Shown here piece after piece: positions 32,372-42,000 of a DNA stretch of 64,000 nt. Position 1 is the stretch's first letter. Every line of letters starts with the position of its first letter. Made by a program: the position numbers and the translations under genes. The stretch is from Lentisalinibacter sp964427415 (lineage in GTDB: Bacteria; Pseudomonadota; Gammaproteobacteria; Steroidobacterales; Woeseiaceae): NCBI GenBank assembly GCA_964427415.1, contig CAYRUH010000013.1, positions 1 to 64,000 of the forward strand, in the 5' to 3' direction. Under the pieces are notes generated by a model. The model did not search any database. It was not told where the DNA came from and was given only the letters and a program-made list of their open reading frames with translations.

Positions 32372-33429
32372 CGGCGCGGGAATTCCTCCGCGAACTCGTC
32401 TATCCCGTCACCCACGGCGGCCTTGCCGTCGCCATTGTCTGCTTCGCGGCGCTGGCACTGCTGGCGGTCAAGGCAGGTCTGTTCGGCCTCTGGCTGGCGG
32501 TGCTGCTCAGCTTCGGCGGCGCCAAGTACCTGCTGGCCGTCCTGCGCGCGCGGGCACTTGGGGAGGCGCCGCCGGTAGCGGAGATCGACCTATTCAACCC
32601 GGTCGACCGGTTGTGGATGCTCGGCGCCTGGGTACTGATGGCGATAGTGAGTTTCGGGTCGGCCCTGTTGGGCGCCGACGGCCACGGGGTGGCGGCGAAG
32701 GTCCTGCTCTACACGGGCGTTTTATGCTTCCCTGCGGCCGCATTACGGCTGGCGGTAACCCAGTCGCCGCTGGAGATGCTGCGGCCGCTCGCACTGGTCG
32801 GCATGATCCGGCGCACGGGTGGCGCCTACGGCTGGATAATCGTCGTCGCCGTGGTCGCCGCACTCGTGAACGGCGTCGCCGCCGCTCTGCCGGAACCGGT
32901 CCGGTTCGTTGCGGCCGCCTATGCGCTGGTGCTGCTGTTCAGCCTGAGCGGCGCGGTATTCTATTCGCGTCGTGACGCGCTCGGACTGCCGGTGCGGCGG
33001 TCACCGGAGATCGCCGCCAGCCGTCGGCGCCAGGCGGCGGAGCGTGAGCGCCGGGCTGTACTGGATCACGCCTACGGCCATGTCAGCCGCGGCAACGGGC
33101 CGGCGGGCGTGGCGTACGTCCGCCAGTGGCTGGAGCGAAACGACGATGGCGACGAGGCCTGGCGTTGGTTCTTCGAGGCGTTCGGCGAGTGGGAGTCGCC
33201 GCGTGCCCGGATCAACTTCGGCCGCGACTACATCGCCCGGCTGGGGCGTGCAGGCGCCTGGGACGAGGCGCTCGCGGTGCTGGGCCGCTGCCTGGCCGTC
33301 GACGCCGACTTCCGCCCGCGCGACGACGACCGCAAACCGCTGCTGGCCGCCGCGGAGCGCCGCGGCCGTACCGATATGGCGGCCGCTCTCCGGGGCGAGC
33401 CGCACCGGGAGCCCGCGGACCGGCCCTAG
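32368..33429 (+). CDS. Unknown membrane protein with a helical C-terminal domain
   Basis: A 353-aa protein overlapping yidD by 4 bp (ATGA). The N-terminal half has five or so TM segments (about 18-55, 85-105, 110-130, 150-172, 178-200). The C-terminal 135 residues are soluble, Arg-rich and helical, with a repeat-like look (VAYVRQWLERNDDGDEAWRW; AWDEALAVLGRCLAVD) resembling TPR units. I cannot name a family. The position after sufE-yidD suggests a link to membrane-protein biogenesis, but that is only inference from location. Confidence 0.75.
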   Translation: MTAREFLRELVYPVTHGGLAVAIVCFAALALLAVKAGLFGLWLAVLLSFGGAKYLLAVLRARALGEAPPVAEIDLFNPVDRLWMLGAWVLMAIVSFGSALLGADGHGVAAKVLLYTGVLCFPAAALRLAVTQSPLEMLRPLALVGMIRRTGGAYGWIIVVAVVAALVNGVAAALPEPVRFVAAAYALVLLFSLSGAVFYSRRDALGLPVRRSPEIAASRRRQAAERERRAVLDHAYGHVSRGNGPAGVAYVRQWLERNDDGDEAWRWFFEAFGEWESPRARINFGRDYIARLGRAGAWDEALAVLGRCLAVDADFRPRDDDRKPLLAAAERRGRTDMAAALRGEPHREPADRP

Positions 33430-33845
33430 CCGTTCGCTCCGCGATGCCGCGGTGCGGGGCGCCCGCACCAGACCGCGTTCATCACGTGCGCCATTCCGAG
33501 CACGACGGCACCCGTCATGGTCAGTGCGGTATCCGTCGCCGGGCCGTAGACATGGTGCCCCACGGTGGCACCCAGCACGAGCAGGGTGAGCCCTGCGCCG
33601 CCGAGCCACAGCACCGCATTGCGGCGGTGCTCGCGGTAGCCCCGGGGCAGCGCGACCGCGCTCAGGGGGATCACGAGCGACAGCATGGCCACGTGGGTCC
33701 AGCCGCCGTCGAAACCGAATCCGACCACTGCCGGCGCTGCCACGGTTACGAGCGTCAGGCCGAGGCAATGCAACAGGCAAAGACCGGACAGCGCGACCGC
33801 GAGCCGATCGAGGCGCCGGCGATGTGGGGAGGGGGTGTTTTCCAC
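33426..33845 (-). CDS. MerC-domain membrane protein
   Basis: A 139-aa protein with four TM segments and the MerC-type start: an Asp in LDRLAVALSG followed by Cys residues in GLCLLHC within the first TM segment. MerC proteins carry metals such as mercury, but chromosomal single copies without merR, merT, merP or merA, as here, are probably general metal-related membrane proteins. It overlaps the preceding gene tail-to-tail by 4 bp. A second Cys (AVWCGRP) lies near the C-terminus. Confidence 0.75.
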   Translation of the reverse strand: MENTPSPHRRRLDRLAVALSGLCLLHCLGLTLVTVAAPAVVGFGFDGGWTHVAMLSLVIPLSAVALPRGYREHRRNAVLWLGGAGLTLLVLGATVGHHVYGPATDTALTMTGAVVLGMAHVMNAVWCGRPAPRHRGANG

Positions 33846-33897
33846 GGGGACCTGAGGTTACGCTAACCGGGTATCCCGGCGTCTGCCCAGACTGAAA

Positions 33898-33910
33898 GAT
33901 ATAACATTAC
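33898..33910 (-). promoter_or_regulatory. Extended -10 and possible metal-repressor half-site of the MerC-domain gene
   Basis: The minus strand reads GTAATGTTATATC: an extended -10 (TG, one base, TATATC) about 53 nt upstream of the start. The AATGTTATA part equals one half of the gammaproteobacterial Zur operator; the other half is not well matched. Confidence 0.3.
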
Positions 33911-34017
33911 ATTCATGGCGGCAACGACCGGACTCCGACCAGGCCCCCGCCACGCGGCAGAACCCGGGCGGAACCCTGGACGGAATCACTGATGGAACCA
34001 TCGACGGAAGGCCCCCC

Positions 34018-34278
34018 GTGAAGCGAAAACTGCTGGAAATCCTCTGCTGCCCGGTCACCCACAAGTCCCTGCACCCGGCCACGCCGGAGGTGCTGCAGCG
34101 GCTGAACGCGGCCATCGCCGAGGGGCGCCTGCTGCGCCACGACGGCAGCCCGGTGGAGCGTCGTCTCGAAGAAGTGCTGGTGACCGAGGACGACCGGGTG
34201 GCCTATCCGGTCGACGACGGCATCCCGGTGCTGCTGGAAGACGAGGCCATCGCGCTCGCCCAGCTGTCCACGCCCTGA
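34018..34278 (+). CDS. Trm112-family (YcaR-like) small protein
   Basis: An 86-aa protein with the Trm112 pattern: LLEILCCPVTH at the N-terminus, then DDRVAYPVDDGIPVLLEDEA at the C-terminus. Eukaryotic Trm112 activates methyltransferases; the bacterial role is not settled. Compared with typical family members the zinc-type Cys pair is reduced to Cys10-Cys11, with no second CxxC. The start is GTG at 34018. Confidence 0.85.
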   Translation: MKRKLLEILCCPVTHKSLHPATPEVLQRLNAAIAEGRLLRHDGSPVERRLEEVLVTEDDRVAYPVDDGIPVLLEDEAIALAQLSTP

Positions 34279-34351
34279 CCGGGTCGCCGTGGTTCCCCGC
34301 CCGCGTGCCGCGCATGTATGATCGCCGTACTAACGAGCCCGAAATTCCAGA

Positions 34352-35377
34352 GTGAAAATCAGCGCCGACCAGCTCAAGGCCCACCTGAAAGAACGCATCC
34401 TGCCGCTTTACTTTGTGACCGGCGACGAGCCGCTGCTCGTGGCCGAGGCTCTGGACGCGATCCGGGGCCAGGCTCGGCAGCAGGGGTATACGGAGCGCGA
34501 AGTCCTGACGGCGGAGCGGGGCTTCGACTGGAACCGGGTGCCGGCCGGCGGCGCGAGTCTTTCGCTGTTCGCCGAGAAGCGCATCCTGGAGCTGCGCCTG
34601 CCCGCCGGCAAGCCGGGTGATGCCGGGTCGCGGACGCTGGTGGAACTCACCGACGCCCTGCCGCGGGACACGCTGGTGCTGGTGTCGGCGCCGAAGCTGG
34701 AACGCGCGCAACTGTCTTCCAAATGGGTGAAGGCGCTGGACCGGGCGGGGGCGCTCGTGCAGGTCTGGCCCGTGGATGCCCGTGCGTTGCCGGGCTGGAT
34801 CGCCGGGCGGATGCGGGCGCTGGGTCTGGAACCCAGCCGCGATGCGGTGCGGCTGCTGGCCGACCGGGTCGAAGGCAATCTGCTCGCGGCTGCCCAGGAA
34901 CTCGAGAAACTGCGCCTCGTGCAGGGTGAGGGGCCCGTGGACGCGGACCAGGTGGAGGCCGCAGTCGCGGACAGCGCCCGCTTCAATATCTTCAAGTTGA
35001 GTGATGCAGCCGTCGCCGGTCACGCGGATCGGGCGCTGCGCATCCTGGGCTCGCTGCGTGCGGAGGGCGTCGAACCGGTGCTGGTGCTGTGGGCGCTCAC
35101 CCGGGAGCTGCGCACCGCCGCGCTGGTCCGCGACGACCTGGAAGCAGGCGTCGCCCCGGCCCGCACCTTGAAGCAGCGGGGCGTGTGGTCCAGCCGCGAG
35201 GATCTGGTGCGCGCCTGCATCGGGCGCCACAGCCCGGCGAGCCTGCATGCGCTGATGCGCCGGGCTGCCCTGGCCGACCAGGTAGTCAAGGGGCGTGCCG
35301 CGGGACAGCCGTGGCAGGAGCTGGTGGCGCTCACGGCAGGCATCGCGCTGGGGCCCCGGGTTCGGCGCGCTGCGTGA
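34352..35377 (+). CDS. holA: DNA polymerase III delta subunit
   Basis: Clamp-loader subunit that opens the beta sliding clamp. It is 341 aa, as in E. coli. The N-terminal part begins MKISADQLKAHLKERILPLYFVTGDEPLL (in part: YFVTGDEPLL), a degenerate AAA+ fold without a Walker A motif. The C-terminal collar region has NIFKLSDAAVAG. The start is GTG at 34352. nadD follows, as in relatives, but leuS-lptE does not precede it directly. Confidence 0.93.
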   Translation: MKISADQLKAHLKERILPLYFVTGDEPLLVAEALDAIRGQARQQGYTEREVLTAERGFDWNRVPAGGASLSLFAEKRILELRLPAGKPGDAGSRTLVELTDALPRDTLVLVSAPKLERAQLSSKWVKALDRAGALVQVWPVDARALPGWIAGRMRALGLEPSRDAVRLLADRVEGNLLAAAQELEKLRLVQGEGPVDADQVEAAVADSARFNIFKLSDAAVAGHADRALRILGSLRAEGVEPVLVLWALTRELRTAALVRDDLEAGVAPARTLKQRGVWSSREDLVRACIGRHSPASLHALMRRAALADQVVKGRAAGQPWQELVALTAGIALGPRVRRAA

Positions 35378-35411
35378 GGAGCCGGGCCACACGCGGGGAG
35401 GACACGCGCCG

Positions 35412-36074
35412 ATGAATCCCATGGGCATCTTCGGCGGGACTTTCGACCCCATTCACTACGGCCACCTGCGGACGGCGTTCGAGCTGCTGCAGGAACTGAG
35501 GCTGTCGGAGCTCAGGTTCATGCCCTGCGGGACGCCGCCGCATCGGGGCGCGCCGATCGCGGATGCCGCCCTGCGGGTGCGCATGGTCGAACTCGCGACG
35601 CAAGCACAGCACGGCTTCGTCGTGGACGACCGGGAACTGCAGCGCGAGGGGCCGTCCTACTCAGTCGACACCCTGGCGGCCCTGCGCGCGGAGTATCCCA
35701 CGCGCTCGCTGTGTCTCATCGTAGGCATGGATGCGTTCCTGAGTCTGCCCCGCTGGTACCACTGGCGCGAGATACTGCAACTCGCCCACATCATCGTGGC
35801 GCATCGGCCCGGCTGGCGAGCGCCCGACATGGGTCCTCTCGGCGAGCTGCTGGTGGACCGCGGCACGGGGCGCATCGGCGATTTGCATGAGTCCCTGGCG
35901 GGCAGCATCTACATACACGCCGTGACCCAGCTCGAGATCTCCTCCTCGGACATTCGGGCACTGGTCCGGGCCGGGCGCGACCCGCGTTTCCTGATGCCGG
36001 ATGCGGTACGGGACCTCATCGACGAGAGCGGCTGCTACCGGGCGGCGTCGGGGGACGGAGAAACCAGGGCATGA
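35412..36074 (+). CDS. nadD: Nicotinate-nucleotide adenylyltransferase
   Basis: Makes deamido-NAD from nicotinate mononucleotide and ATP. It is 220 aa. The nucleotidyltransferase motif GGTFDPIHYGHLR sits at about residues 7-19, and the ISSSDIR segment that binds ATP is near residue 175. The ATG at 35412 is chosen because the motif then lies at the normal distance from the start; the longer frame overlaps holA. Confidence 0.96.
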   Translation: MNPMGIFGGTFDPIHYGHLRTAFELLQELRLSELRFMPCGTPPHRGAPIADAALRVRMVELATQAQHGFVVDDRELQREGPSYSVDTLAALRAEYPTRSLCLIVGMDAFLSLPRWYHWREILQLAHIIVAHRPGWRAPDMGPLGELLVDRGTGRIGDLHESLAGSIYIHAVTQLEISSSDIRALVRAGRDPRFLMPDAVRDLIDESGCYRAASGDGETRA

Positions 36075-36115
36075 GCAGGAGACGGTTCGGATGACCAAGG
36101 ACTTCGGGGGACTGC

Positions 36116-36472
36116 ATGAACAGTGAACAGCTGCGCGATCTGGTCGTGGATGCGCTGGAGGATCTGAAAGCACGGGACATCAAGGTGCTCGACGTGCGTC
36201 ATCTCACGACCATCACCGACTACATGATCATCGCCAGCGGCACTTCGGACCGCCACGTCAGATCCGTCGCCGAGCGGGTGATCGAGCGCGCCGGCGAGGC
36301 GGGGCTGAAACCCTACGGCGTGGAGGGCGAGGAGAAGGGGGACTGGATCCTCGTCGACCTGCAGGACGCGCTGGTCCACGTCATGCAGCCCGAGAGCCGG
36401 GGCTTCTACAACCTGGAGAAGCTCTGGGATATCAGCGAGCCCCGGAACAGCGCGGCGTCGACAGAGCGCTGA
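36116..36472 (+). CDS. rsfS: Ribosome silencing factor RsfS
   Basis: Binds L14 on the 50S subunit and blocks subunit joining in starvation. It is 118 aa. Family features are DIKVLDVRHLTTITDYMIIASGTS (in part: TDYMIIASGTS), the GDWILVDLQDALVHVM strip and YNLEKLW. It is part of the nadD-rsfS-rlmH run. Confidence 0.95.
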   Translation: MNSEQLRDLVVDALEDLKARDIKVLDVRHLTTITDYMIIASGTSDRHVRSVAERVIERAGEAGLKPYGVEGEEKGDWILVDLQDALVHVMQPESRGFYNLEKLWDISEPRNSAASTER

Positions 36473-36481
36473 GCGGCTCCC

Positions 36482-36952
36482 GTGCGGGTGCGAGTCGTGG
36501 CCATCGGCGGCCGGTCCCGTGCCTGGATCGCGGAGGCCTGGGAGCAGTACGTGAAGCGTCTTCCGCCGGCCTGGCGCCTGGAACTCGTGGAAGTACCGGG
36601 CGCCCGGCGCTCGGCCCGTCAGCCCGACGCCGAGGTGAAGGCCGCCGAAGCGCAGAAGCTGCACGCTGCGCTCGGTCAGGAGGAGCGGGTGGTCGCTCTC
36701 GACGAACGCGGCCGCCAGCTCGACAGCGCAGGATTCGCCGCCCGGTTATCCGACTGGCTTGGTGAGGGCGGGGACATCGCATTCGTCATCGGCGGCGCCG
36801 ACGGCCTGGACGCGGCCTTCCTCGAAGCAGCGGATTTCCGCTGGTCGCTCTCGCCGCTGACCCTGCCCCACGAGATGGTGCGCGCAGTGCTGGCCGAGCA
36901 ACTCTACCGTGCCTCAACCATCATCGCCGGCCACCCCTATCATCGCGCATGA
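36482..36952 (+). CDS. rlmH: 23S rRNA (pseudouridine-1915-N3)-methyltransferase
   Basis: SPOUT-class methyltransferase acting on 70S ribosomes. It is 156 aa. The trefoil-knot SAM motifs are visible as FVIGGADGLD and LPHEMVRAVLAEQLYRA, and the protein ends in the usual HPYHR. The start is GTG at 36482. The stop overlaps the next start (ATGA). Confidence 0.96.
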   Translation: MRVRVVAIGGRSRAWIAEAWEQYVKRLPPAWRLELVEVPGARRSARQPDAEVKAAEAQKLHAALGQEERVVALDERGRQLDSAGFAARLSDWLGEGGDIAFVIGGADGLDAAFLEAADFRWSLSPLTLPHEMVRAVLAEQLYRASTIIAGHPYHRA

Positions 36953-37578
36953 TGAGCGGGACCTACCGTCACAGCGTATCCGTCGTGCTGGCATCAGCGT
37001 CGCCCCGGCGCCGGGAGCTGCTGGCCGCTTTCGGTCTGCAGCCGGTGGTGAGGCCGGTGGACCTCGACGAGACTGCCCGTCCCGGGGAGGCGCCGCTGGC
37101 CTACGTGGAGCGGCTGGCGCTCGCGAAGGCGCAGGCGGTCGCGGACGCCCCGGGAGCGGTGGTGGTCGGCGCCGATACCGCGGTGGTGCTGGACGGGGAG
37201 ATCTACGGCAAACCTGCCTCGGCGGCCGACTTCCGTCGTATGATGGGCGCGCTGGGCGGGCGCTCCCACGAGGTCTATACGGGCGTCGCCGTCGTGCAGG
37301 GGGGGCGGCCGGCGGTGCGCACAGTGGTGAGCCGGGTCCGGCTCAGGAAACTCGATGAGACGGAGATGCAGCGTTACTGGGCCAGCGGCGAACCCCGGGA
37401 CAAAGCCGGGGGTTACGCCATCCAGGGCCTCGGTGCGCTGTTCGTGACCGGACTCGAGGGCAGTTATTCCGGCGTGGTAGGACTGCCGTTGTGCGAGACC
37501 GGGGAGCTGCTGGCGGCCGCGGGCATCGACCTGCTGGCCCTGGCGGTGTCCGACGGGGAGCGAGAGAGCGATGGGTGA
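36949..37578 (+). CDS. maf: Maf-family nucleotide pyrophosphatase
   Basis: House-cleaning nucleoside triphosphate pyrophosphatase removing dTTP/UTP or modified nucleotides. It is 209 aa. Motifs: LASASPRRRELL near the N-terminus, VVGADTAVVLDG, GKPASAADFRRMM and GGYAIQGLGALFV. YhdE-type (dTTP/UTP) specificity is likely from its position before rng. It overlaps rlmH by 4 bp and rng by 8 bp. Confidence 0.94.
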   Translation: MMSGTYRHSVSVVLASASPRRRELLAAFGLQPVVRPVDLDETARPGEAPLAYVERLALAKAQAVADAPGAVVVGADTAVVLDGEIYGKPASAADFRRMMGALGGRSHEVYTGVAVVQGGRPAVRTVVSRVRLRKLDETEMQRYWASGEPRDKAGGYAIQGLGALFVTGLEGSYSGVVGLPLCETGELLAAAGIDLLALAVSDGERESDG

Positions 37579-39067
37579 AGAGATCCTGATCAACGTCACG
37601 CCGCGGGAAGTTCGCGCCGCCGTACTGGAGAACGGCGTGCTGCAGGAGATATTCATCGAGCGGGCCGCGCGGCGTGGCCTGATCAGCAATATCTATCGCG
37701 GCAAGGTCTCCCGGGTGCTGCCGGGCATGCAGGCCGCCTTCATCGATATCGGCCTCGATCGCACCGCATTCCTGCACGCCTCGGACATCGTCGCCCCCAG
37801 TCCGGTGGAGGACATGCCTGCCGTCGGCAACGGCGATCCCAATGGCGAGCGCCCCCGGCAGGCGAACATTCGCGAGCTGGTCAGCGAGGGCGCGGAGATC
37901 GTGGTACAGGTCCTGAAGGACCCCATCGGCACCAAGGGTGCGCGGTTGTCCACCTTCGTCACGCTGCCATCCCGGTTCCTCGTGCTCATGCCCCACGGCA
38001 GCGGCATCGGCATCTCCTCGCGTATCGAGGAGGAGGCCGAGCGCGCCCGGCTGAAGAGCCTGATGGAGGCGATCTTGCCGGCCGCGCCGGAGCACGGCTT
38101 CATCGTCCGTACCGCAGCCGAAGGGGCCGGCGTGGAGGCTCTGCGGGCGGATATGATCTTCCTGCAGCGCATGTGGGAAGTCATCCAGGAACAGGCCGGG
38201 GCCCGGAGCGGCATCGGGCTGATCCACGAGGACCTGCCGCTGCCCGTGCGCATCCTGCGCGACCTGGTCAGTGCCGACATCGAGCGCATCCGCGTGGACC
38301 ACGGACGCACCTTCGAGAAGATGAAAGCTTTCACGCGGCGTTTCCTGCCGGATCTCGAGCCGATCGTCGAGCGCTACGACGGGCGTCGGCCCATCTTCGA
38401 TCTGTACGGCGTGGAGGAGGAGATCAGGAAAGCCCTGGACCGCACGGTGCCCCTGAAGTCCGGCGGCTACGTCATCATCGATCAGACGGAGGCGATGACT
38501 ACCGTCGACGTGAATACCGGGGGCTACGTAGGCACCCGCAATCTGGAAGAGACCATCTACCGCACCAATCTGGAAGCCGCCGTGACGATCGCCCGTCAGC
38601 TCAAGCTCCGCAACCTGGGCGGTATCATCATCATCGACTTCATCGACATGGAGGAGGCCGAGCACCGGGACCGGGTCATGCAGGTGCTGGAGCGCTCGCT
38701 GGGCGCCGACCACGCCCGCCACCAGATCACTCAGGTCTCGCCGCTGGGCCTCGTCGAGATGACGCGCAAACGCACCCGCGATAGCCTGGAACATATCCTC
38801 TGCGAGGCTTGTCCAACCTGCGAGGGGCGGGGCCAGGTACGCACGGCGCAGACGGTCTGCTACGAGATCTTTCGCGAGATCCTGCGCCAGCACCGCCAGT
38901 TCAGCTTCGAGGGCCTGATGGTCCTCGCCCACCAGGACGTCATCGAATTGCTGCTGGACGAGGAATCCGCCGGCCTGGCGGAGCTGGAAGAACTGACCGG
39001 CAAGCCGATCCGGCTGCAGACCGAATCGCTGTACGCGCAGGACCACTTCGACGTGGTGCTGCTCTGA
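37571..39067 (+). CDS. rng: Ribonuclease G
   Basis: Endoribonuclease maturing the 5' end of 16S rRNA and degrading some mRNAs. It is 498 aa. The N-terminal S1 domain (GKVSRVLPGMQAAFIDIGL region) is followed by the DNase I-like catalytic part with the metal Asp residues in TVDVNTGGYVG and IIDFIDMEEAEHRD, and the zinc link CPTCEGRGQV. It has no long RNase E-type C-terminal tail, so it is RNase G. yhdP follows after 10 nt. Confidence 0.96.
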   Translation: MGEEILINVTPREVRAAVLENGVLQEIFIERAARRGLISNIYRGKVSRVLPGMQAAFIDIGLDRTAFLHASDIVAPSPVEDMPAVGNGDPNGERPRQANIRELVSEGAEIVVQVLKDPIGTKGARLSTFVTLPSRFLVLMPHGSGIGISSRIEEEAERARLKSLMEAILPAAPEHGFIVRTAAEGAGVEALRADMIFLQRMWEVIQEQAGARSGIGLIHEDLPLPVRILRDLVSADIERIRVDHGRTFEKMKAFTRRFLPDLEPIVERYDGRRPIFDLYGVEEEIRKALDRTVPLKSGGYVIIDQTEAMTTVDVNTGGYVGTRNLEETIYRTNLEAAVTIARQLKLRNLGGIIIIDFIDMEEAEHRDRVMQVLERSLGADHARHQITQVSPLGLVEMTRKRTRDSLEHILCEACPTCEGRGQVRTAQTVCYEIFREILRQHRQFSFEGLMVLAHQDVIELLLDEESAGLAELEELTGKPIRLQTESLYAQDHFDVVLL

Positions 39068-39077
39068 TCGGACGGAG

Positions 39078-42000
39078 ATGAATCGCTACGCCGCAAGCGC
39101 GCTGAAGTTTTTCGCCTACACCGTCGCTGCGCTGGTGATCCTGCTGGCAGTGGCGGTGGGGCTGCTGCGGCTGATGCTGCCGGAGCTGCCCGAGTACCGC
39201 GAGGAGATCCGCGCGCGGGCCAGTGCGGCCATTGGCCTCGACGTGACGTTCCAGCGCATCGACGCCCGCTGGCGGCTGAATGGGCCCGAGCTGATATTCA
39301 CCGACGTCACGCTGACCGACCCGGCTACCGGCGAGCCGGTGCTGGATGCCGACGAGGTGAGCGTCGGCGCGGCCATACTGCGCGTGCTCCGGGAACGCCG
39401 CATCAGCGTCGGTCGTCTCGCGGTGACCGGCACGAGCGTGACCGTGGAACGGCTCGGCGACGGCCGCTTCGCCGTCCAGGGTCGCGCGGCGGAGACCTCC
39501 GAGCAGGTCTCCGGCGGCGACCTGCCCCGGGACATCCGTATCATCCTGGAGGACGTCGATTTCACCTACAGCGACCCCCGCGCCCGCGGCGGGCCCCTCG
39601 AGGCCCGGCTGACCACTCTCGAGTGGAATCGCGCCGGCGAAGATCAGGCACTGGAAGCCCGCCTGCAGCCCGGCAGCGAACTCGGCAGCGCGCTGCGCAT
39701 CCTCGCTACCCGCAGGGAAAACCGGGGCGGCCGCGATGGCGGCGCGCCGGTCTGGGATGTCAACGTCGAGGCCAGTGATCTGGATCTCGGCCGCCTCGCC
39801 TCCATCCTGCCCGAGGAGTGGCCAGCCCCGGCGGCCGGCATCGCCGACGTCGAGATCTGGTCCCGGTTCCGCGATGGCCAGCTGCGCAGGGCGGGGGCCA
39901 CGCTGGAGGCCCGCGGGCTGGCGCCCGCCGCTGCCGCTGAAGCACCCTCCACGCCACCCTACGACCTGAGCGCACGGCTGGAATGGGCTCTGAATGACGG
40001 CGGCTGGCTGGCGGCGGTGAACGATCTCAGGATCGAGCGCGGCGATACAATGCGGCCGGACAGCTTCGTCCAGGTCTCGGCGGAGACCGACGCCGAGTCC
40101 GGCCTCACGGGCCTCGAGATCCAGTCCGGTTTTCTCGCCATGGACGATATCCGTCCCTTCGCGGCCTGGCTGCCCGCCCCGCTGGCACAGCCCTACGCCG
40201 ACTACGATCCCAGTGGCGATCTGGTGTCGTTGCGTCTGCGCGTCGACGGCCTTGCCGAGGGGGTGTCGCTGGCCTATTCAGTGGAGGCCGAGCTCCGCGA
40301 TGCCGGCGTGGCACCGCACGGCTCGATACCCGGCGTTCGCGGTATCTCGGGCAGCGTGCGGGCCGACGAGTCCAATGGCCGCCTGGTGCTCGACAGCCGG
40401 GCGCTCGTGCTGGAAGCACCGCAGTTTCTCGCCGCGCCGATCGACTTCAGCCGGGCCGACGCCACGGTGGTCTGGCGCGGAACCGGCAGCGGACTCACCG
40501 TATTGTGCGATCGGTTTATCCTGGAGGACGAATGGCTCGCCACCGAGAGCAACTTCGAGCTGGAACTCCCCGGCGGGTCGGAAACCTCGTCGCCACGGCT
40601 GGACTTCACCGGCGAGTGGCGGCTCACGGATCTCTCGCGTACCTCCCGCTACCTGCCGGTCCGGGTCATGCCGCGCCTTGCCGTGGAATGGGTGGAAAAG
40701 GCCCTCGTGGCCGGCCGTGCGGAACAGGGTTCGGTGCGTTTCGAAGGCGCGCTCGCCGACTTCCCGTTCGAGGACGGTGAGGGCGTGTTCCGGGTCCGGA
40801 CCAGCATCCGCGATGCGGTCATGCGTTTTGCACTGCAGTGGCCCGACATCGAACAGCTCGACGGCGAGGTTGTCCTGGACGGCATGCGGCTCGCGAGCAC
40901 GGAGAACTCCGCCGTCAGCATGGGCGCGGCTATCGAGGACGTGTACGCGGCAATCGAGGACCTGCGCAAGGGTGTGCTCGAGGTACGCGGCTCGGCGACG
41001 GGCACACTGGCGAACGTCGTCGACTACGCCGCCGCGTCGCCCATCTCGAGGCTGTTCGGCGACCGCCTGGCCGTGGTGACGGCCGCGGGACCGGCGAGCG
41101 TGGATATCAACCTCACCATGCCGGTGACCCGCATCGAGGACTATGCGGTGGAAGCGGCCGTCAGCACAACCGATGGACGGCTCGCCCTGGCCGGATTCCC
41201 GCATCCCCTCACGGCGATTGCCGGCACGGCGCGCATCACTCGCTCCGGCGCCGAGGGAGAGGATATCGACGCCGTCTTCCTCGGCAAGCCGATGCAGATC
41301 GATCTGACCTCAGCGGCAGAAGACGGCGGCGATGTCGCGGCCATCGCGCTGGCCGAAAGCCGTATCAGCGCGGAGGCGCTGGTGCAGGAGGCGGGCCTGC
41401 CCCTGGCCGGCGATATCGCGGGGGAGACGGACTATCAGGCCACGGTGCGCTTTCCCAGGGCAGGGCTGGCCGATGGCCCGCCGCTCACGGTCCGCGTCGA
41501 GTCCCGCCTGGATGGCATGAGCGTGAGCCTGCCCGAGCCCGCGGCAAAGCCGGCCGACGAGTCCTGGCCGTTCAGTCTCGAGGTGGCATTCCCGGAGCCG
41601 GCCCTGCTCGGGATCACCGGTTTCTATGGCCAGACAGCCAAGTGGACCGCCGAGCTCGGCCGGGAAGCCGAGGGCTGGCGGCTCAGACGCGGCAACATTC
41701 ACCTGGGCCCCGGCCTGCCCGGGCTGCCGACGGGCTCCGGCCTCTACCTCAGCGGCAGCCTGGAGCGGCTGCGGCTCGGAGAATGGCTGGATCGCGCCAC
41801 GGCGGGAGAGGCGGCGCCGGGGCGGCTGATCCGCGCGGCGGACCTGTCCATCGGCGACCTCTATGCCTTCGGCCAGCGTGTCCGCAGCATCGGCCTGCAG
41901 CTCGAACGCAACCCCAGCGACTGGCTGGTACAGGTGGACGGGCCGACGGCCGCGGGCTCGATCATCGTGCCTGCGGACCTCGCGGCCGGGCCGCCGCTGG

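Noticed and set aside
33426..33845. Mercury-resistance operon
   Set aside because: Only a MerC-domain protein is found; merR, merA, merT and merP are absent.
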